From Flavobacterium sp. CF108 (GTDB taxonomy: Bacteria > Bacteroidota > Bacteroidia > Flavobacteriales > Flavobacteriaceae): a stretch of DNA of 64,000 nucleotides. The notes under the pieces are model-generated. The model ran no database searches and had not been told where the DNA came from. It saw nothing but the letters and a program-made list of their open reading frames with translations. Shown here one piece after another: positions 60,742 through 64,000 of this stretch (positions are counted from its first letter, which is position 1; the number at the start of each line of letters is the position of its first letter). A program made the position numbers and the translations under genes. The DNA lies in contig NZ_FQWW01000003.1 in NCBI RefSeq assembly GCF_900129795.1, positions 496,001 through 560,000 on the forward strand, written 5' to 3'.

Positions 60742-60918
60742 TTTCTGTTTAATATTAGTTAATGTAGCAAATTTACTCTTTATTTGAATAAATTCAAATT
60801 TTGCGTCAATTCGAATGGATTTTAAATTTAAGATCAATTTTTTGTTAATTCTATTTGTTTGATTGTGAAGTGTTTTAAAAAAAAGTTTGAAAAAAGATAA
60901 AAAAAAGCACAAAAATAG

Positions 60919-60949
60919 TTGTGAGAAATAGAATGTTGTTCTACATTTG
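60919..60949 (+). promoter_or_regulatory. Promoter of the tRNA cluster
   Basis: TTG at 60919-60921, a 20-base spacer and an exact -7 box TACATTTG at 60942-60949. The tRNA-Ser gene starts 33 bases downstream. Confidence 0.75.
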
Positions 60950-60982
60950 CAACCGCAAAATAGGACACGTTTCCTTGAGCTT

Positions 60983-61066
60983 GGAGAGGTGCCAGAGCGG
61001 TAATGGAGCAGATTGCTAATCTGTCGACGGGTAACCGTCGCCAGGGTTCGAGTCCCTGTCTCTCCG
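60983..61066 (+). tRNA. tRNA-Ser (GCT)
   Basis: Acceptor stem GGAGAGG pairs with TCTCTCC; anticodon GCT at 61015-61017; a long variable arm (GACGGGTAACCGTC) typical of tRNA-Ser; T arm CAGGGTTCGAGTCCCTG. The CCA end is not encoded. It is the first of the tRNA group. Confidence 0.97.
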
Positions 61067-61080
61067 CTTAATTTTTGCCT

Positions 61081-61155
61081 CGGGGTGTAGCGTAGCCCGG
61101 TTATCGTGTCCCGATTGAGATCGGGAAGACCACAGATACAAATCTATGTCTAATT
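61081..61155 (+). pseudogene. Decayed tRNA-Pro-like copy
   Basis: 75 bases, the same length as the intact tRNA-Pro directly after it. The first 26 bases (CGGGGTGTAGCGTAGCCCGG plus TTATCG) are identical to that gene. The rest is changed: the anticodon stem is replaced by TCCCGAT-TGAG-ATCGGGA, the T arm is disrupted, and the 3' acceptor strand does not pair with CGGGGTG. So it is not a functional tRNA by sequence. Confidence 0.75.
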
Positions 61156-61230
61156 CGGGGTGTAGCGTAGCCCGGTTATCGCGCCTGCTTTGGGAGCAGG
61201 AGGCCGCAGGTTCGAATCCTGCCACCCCGA
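61156..61230 (+). tRNA. tRNA-Pro (TGG)
   Basis: Acceptor CGGGGTG pairs with CACCCCG; anticodon loop TTTGGGA with TGG at 61191-61193; T arm GCAGGTTCGAATCCTGC. No encoded CCA. It is preceded by a decayed copy of itself. Confidence 0.97.
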
Positions 61231-61264
61231 CTAAAACTTTAAGCGATAAAGTTTTAAAATAAAT

Positions 61265-61310
<46 letters not shown>

Positions 61311-61338
<28 letters not shown>

Positions 61339-61375
61339 CGAAAAGCCACTCATATCGAGTGGCTTTTTTGTTTTT
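61311..61375 (+). repeat. Direct repeat, left copy (tRNA-Arg 3' end plus terminator)
   Basis: About 65 bases from GTCGAAGGTTCGAAT through the terminator stem to the T run. The copy at 62316-62380 differs at about four positions. The 1005-base spacing encloses the Fic gene. Confidence 0.9.
61341..61369 (+). terminator. Terminator of the tRNA cluster
   Basis: 11-bp perfect stem AAAAGCCACTC / GAGTGGCTTTT with loop ATATC, followed by T residues. A close copy (61 percent of the stem sequence intact but with a C-to-T change) follows the Fic gene. Confidence 0.93.
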
Positions 61376-61488
61376 ATACAATCCATCAATTTTATAAAAA
61401 TTTTACTGAGGAGTTTGTTTTTTGGTAACTTGTTTATTTTGTTGATTTTAGAATTGTATTTTTATACTGCAAATTAAAATCTTAATCA

Positions 61489-62280
61489 ATGGAATCTCTT
61501 ATATTAAAATATAAAAGTTTAGGAATAGCTGATGTATTGCATTATGAGAAATTCAATTTAATTTCCATAAGTCATCATTCTACCAAAATTGAAGGTTCTA
61601 CTTTAACAGAATTAGAAACTCAAATTCTGCTAGATGACGGTTTGACTCCAAAGGGAAAGCCTGTTAATGATACTTTAATGGTCACTGATTATTTTAAGGC
61701 ACTACATTTTATTGTTGATAAAGCAAGAAATAAAACAGCAGTTACAAAAAAGTTAATAAAAGATATTAATTCTTTTGTGATGAAAAGTACAGGAGGAATC
61801 TACAATACTATTCTTGGAGAAATTGATGCTAGTAAGGGGATGTTTCGAAAAGGAAATGTTACAGCCGGGATTTCTTATTTTCCAAATTATGATAAGTTTG
61901 AAAGACTGACGAATGAATTGGTCTTGTCTATTAATTCACGAATGAATACTGATTTATCAATAGATGAAAAATTAAATTTATCTTTTGATGCCCACTTTAA
62001 TCTTGTAAGCATTCATCCATTTTATGATGGAAATGGTAGAACTTCTCGTTTGATAATGAATTATATTCAGGCTTTTTATGAGCTTCCTTTAGCAATTGTA
62101 AATAGTGAGGATAAACAAGAATATATTCAGGTTTTGATTGATACAAGAGAAAAAGAAGATATTAAAATTTTTAGAAACTTCATGAAAAAGCAATATGAAG
62201 AATATCTTTTAAATGAAATAAAAAAATTCGAAGACAGCTTTTCATCAAAATCAAATAAAGGATTTAGTTTTCTTTTTTAA
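61489..62280 (+). CDS. Fic/DOC-family AMP-transferase-like protein
   Basis: 263 residues. The canonical Fic catalytic motif HPFYDGNGRTSR is intact (His and Gly-Asn-Gly-Arg) near residues 180-192. The N-terminal STKIEGS has the [S/T]xxxE[G/N] inhibitory motif, so it looks like a class II, self-inhibited Fic protein. NASH-like long N-terminal helices follow (LTELETQILLDDGLTPKGKP). The target protein is unknown. It sits alone between two copies of the tRNA-Arg 3' end, which suggests a mobile or exchanged cassette. Confidence 0.93.
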   Translation: MESLILKYKSLGIADVLHYEKFNLISISHHSTKIEGSTLTELETQILLDDGLTPKGKPVNDTLMVTDYFKALHFIVDKARNKTAVTKKLIKDINSFVMKSTGGIYNTILGEIDASKGMFRKGNVTAGISYFPNYDKFERLTNELVLSINSRMNTDLSIDEKLNLSFDAHFNLVSIHPFYDGNGRTSRLIMNYIQAFYELPLAIVNSEDKQEYIQVLIDTREKEDIKIFRNFMKKQYEEYLLNEIKKFEDSFSSKSNKGFSFLF

Positions 62281-62315
62281 AATGAATTTATAGAATATCT
62301 GTTTTGATTGGGATA

Positions 62316-62380
62316 GTCGAAGGTTCGAATTCTTCTGCGTTTACGAAAAGCTACTCAAATCGAGTGGCTTTTTTGTTTTG
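62316..62380 (+). repeat. Direct repeat, right copy (remnant of tRNA-Arg 3' end)
   Basis: GTCGAAGGTTCGAATTCTTC through AAAAGCTACTC-AAATC-GAGTGGCTTTTTTG. The changes relative to 61311-61375 (C to T in the T arm, C to T in the acceptor strand, C to T in the terminator stem, T to A in its loop) show that it is older or under no selection. Confidence 0.88.
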
Positions 62381-62440
62381 GTATATTTACTTAAAAGTGC
62401 TTTTTGTATAAAAATTTGTACATATTTTTAATAGTATAAG

Positions 62441-62530
62441 CAAAAAAGTCCCACCGAAGCAGGACTAAAGATTTTCATCTACGGCATATAGCCTTATTGT
62501 GATAAGATTAAAGATTAGAAATTTTAATCA
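62441..62530 (-). ncRNA. Predicted tracrRNA
   Basis: On the minus strand, opposite to cas9. In order: an exact -7 box TATATTTG (62542-62535) giving a start near 62528; an anti-repeat region (GATTAAAATTTCTAATC, then TTTAATCTTATCACAA); a nexus hairpin AATAAGGCTATATGCCG with stem GGC/GCC (62493-62483); and a terminator AGTCCTGC-TTCG-GTGGGACT (62466-62447) with a UUCG tetraloop and a T run ending at 62442. This is the usual order of type II-C tracrRNAs. The matching CRISPR repeat is not in the window; it should contain a near complement such as GATTAAAGATTAGAAATTTT. Confidence 0.75.
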
Positions 62531-62632
62531 GTCACAAATATATAGAAAAAATATTCTGGTTAGAAAAAGGAAAACCGTAATTGTCTTAATTTTTTTTATA
62601 GTAAATTCCATGCAGATTAAATTTTAATAACT

Positions 62633-64000
62633 ATGGCAAAAATTTTAGGATTAGATTTAGGGACTAACTCAATAGGTTGGGCGTTAATTGATGATAAGTT
62701 AAATAAGATTTTAGGAATAGGAAGTAGAATATTTCCAATGGGTGTAGAAAATCTTGGCGATGGTGATAACGAAATGTCTAAAAATGCTAGTAGAACTGGA
62801 GCAAGAGGAGTCCGACGCCAATTTTTTAGAAGAAGATTAAGAAAGAAAATTTTACTTCAAAAACTTTCTGAAAATAAGATGTGTCCAATGGATGCTAAAG
62901 ATTTTGAAGATTGGAAAAAAACAAAATTATTTCCAACTGAAAAGCTGGCAAAATGGTTTGCATTAAATCCGTATGAACTTCGACAAAAAGCTTTAAATGA
63001 AAAATTATCATTAGAAGAAATTGGCAGGATTTTTTATCATTTAATTCAAAGACGTGGATTTTTGAGTAATAGCAGAAAAGGAGGTAATGACGATGGGGCT
63101 ATTTTTAAAGGGAATGCAAAGGAAGGAAAAATAGGAATTGATGATACGTTAGAAAGTATTGAAGGGAAAACATTAGGTTCTTATTTATATGAAATATACC
63201 CAAAACAGAACCAACCTTTTCAGGATGGCTTGGAAAGAATTAGAAATAGATATACAACTCGTAAAATGTATGTTGACGAATTTGAATTGATATGGAGTAA
63301 ACAAGCACAATTCTATTCAAATTTAAATGAAGAATTGAAAACTTTATTTGGAGGAAGAAAACTGGATGGTTACAAAGAAGATGGAGTTTTATTTCATCAA
63401 CGGCCATTGCGCTCGCAAAAACATTTGGTTGGCAATTGTTCTTTTGAGCCAACGAAAACTAAATGTCCAATAAGTGCTATTCCTTTTGAAATGTTCAGAA
63501 TTTATCAATGGGTAAATACAGTTGAATATAATGGAAAGAAGATTGCTCAGGAAGAAAAAGATAAAATAATTGAGCAATTATTATCATCCGATAAAATTGA
63601 GTTTAAAAAATTACGAAAAGCGATTGGTAAAGAAAGTGCTGAGTTCAAATTCAATTATAAAGATGATGATAAAATTGTTGGAACATATACTATTTCTAAT
63701 CTGTCAAATAAAAAATTCTTCGGTAAAAAATGGTTTGATTTTTCAGATAAAGAACAAGAAGATATTTGGCATGTTTTATATTTTTTTGACAGTAAATCAA
63801 ATCTTAAAGAATATGCTGTTAAAAATTGGAATTTTACAGAAGAACAAGCTGTTGCAATATCAAAATTTAATGTAAAAGATGGTTATGCAAGTTTGAGCAG
63901 AAAAGCAATAGGAAGTATTTTGCCATTTATGCAACAAGGATATATGTATGATGTTGCTGTTGTAATGGGAGGAATTAAAAATGCTTTTGGCGATAGTTGG
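62633..64000 (+). CDS. cas9: CRISPR-associated endonuclease Cas9 (N-terminal 456 codons; continues beyond window)
   Basis: RNA-guided DNA endonuclease, only the N-terminal part visible. RuvC-I motif KILGLDLGTNSIGWALIDD with catalytic Asp at residue 8. The Arg-rich bridge helix (ASRTGARGVRRQFFRRRLRK-like) lies around residues 52-75. The REC region continues (IFYHLIQRRGFLSNSRKG, then LERIRNRYTTRKMYVDEFEL) without a stop to position 64000. HNH and RuvC-II/III and the PAM-interacting part, and cas1, cas2 and the array, must lie after the window. Upstream is a divergent tracrRNA. Sequence style fits type II-C enzymes of Bacteroidota, usually about 1400-1500 residues. Confidence 0.96.
   Translation, partial: MAKILGLDLGTNSIGWALIDDKLNKILGIGSRIFPMGVENLGDGDNEMSKNASRTGARGVRRQFFRRRLRKKILLQKLSENKMCPMDAKDFEDWKKTKLFPTEKLAKWFALNPYELRQKALNEKLSLEEIGRIFYHLIQRRGFLSNSRKGGNDDGAIFKGNAKEGKIGIDDTLESIEGKTLGSYLYEIYPKQNQPFQDGLERIRNRYTTRKMYVDEFELIWSKQAQFYSNLNEELKTLFGGRKLDGYKEDGVLFHQRPLRSQKHLVGNCSFEPTKTKCPISAIPFEMFRIYQWVNTVEYNGKKIAQEEKDKIIEQLLSSDKIEFKKLRKAIGKESAEFKFNYKDDDKIVGTYTISNLSNKKFFGKKWFDFSDKEQEDIWHVLYFFDSKSNLKEYAVKNWNFTEEQAVAISKFNVKDGYASLSRKAIGSILPFMQQGYMYDVAVVMGGIKNAFGDSW

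Noticed and set aside
59563..60912. Longer thiolase start at 60912
   Set aside because: The first 57 residues are Lys/Phe-rich and unlike thiolases; the family N-terminus begins at 60741.

Overview
The window looks like a chromosomal segment of a Flavobacterium-type Bacteroidota. The evidence is low GC, a SusC/SusD pair, promoters with the Bacteroidota -7 box TAnnTTTG, no obvious Shine-Dalgarno sequences, fused MoaC-MoaB, a type II-C-like Cas9, and intergenic spaces full of heptamer repeats and dispersed inverted repeats. No plasmid, phage or insertion-sequence gene is visible.

Layout. 1-4151: a SusD (cut by the window edge) and SusC outer-membrane uptake pair, preceded by a leader with a tiny ORF carrying Cys-Cys-Cys codons, a hairpin and a second upstream ORF. 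4947-14496: three nitrate/nitrite MFS transporters, then a membrane-linked molybdenum nitrate reductase module (b-type membrane protein, Mo-bisMGD subunit, four-cluster ferredoxin, TAT-exported Rieske protein, small membrane protein). 14659-22278: molybdenum cofactor and siroheme synthesis (moeA, mobA, SUMT, moaD, moeB-rhodanese, moaE, moaCB, moaA) plus a TauE-type exporter. 22552-25105: a Lys/Ala-rich protein and a sulfite/nitrite-reductase-like protein ending in a rubredoxin domain. 25370-34751: a nitrate reductase fused to a flavoprotein/BFD module, a divergent Crp/Fnr regulator, an outer-membrane porin and an ABC nitrate importer. 34812-37721: four accessory genes. 37862-47773: a second porin, a fourth MFS transporter, a NarL-type response regulator, a NarX/PilJ-like sensor kinase, a DUF4202 protein, nirD and nirB. 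48041-60741: ordinary accessory and housekeeping genes, including a RES-Xre toxin-antitoxin pair. 60983-61338: three tRNA genes and a decayed tRNA copy. 61489-64000: a Fic gene, a tracrRNA and the start of cas9.

How it works together: nitrate would cross the outer membrane by the two porins and the inner membrane by the ABC importer or MFS carriers. It would be reduced by either Mo enzyme to nitrite and by NirBD to ammonium. The Moco and siroheme genes make the cofactors. The sensor kinase, NarL-type regulator and Crp/Fnr protein are the obvious controllers.

Main observations: (1) a two-box operator TA(A/C)GTA-N4-TAC(T/G)TA joined to the -7 box recurs before moeA, the nitrate reductase fusion, the crp/fnr gene, the porin-ABC operon, an MFS gene and nirB. 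(2) The RES-Xre pair and the Fic gene each sit in a roughly 1-kb cassette flanked by a direct repeat of the 3' end of the upstream gene (araC and tRNA-Arg), with no integrase. (3) The SusC leader looks like a cysteine-responsive translational switch. (4) Three MFS paralogues share an inserted domain resembling a barrel-sandwich hybrid. (5) A complete tracrRNA can be read on the strand opposite cas9.
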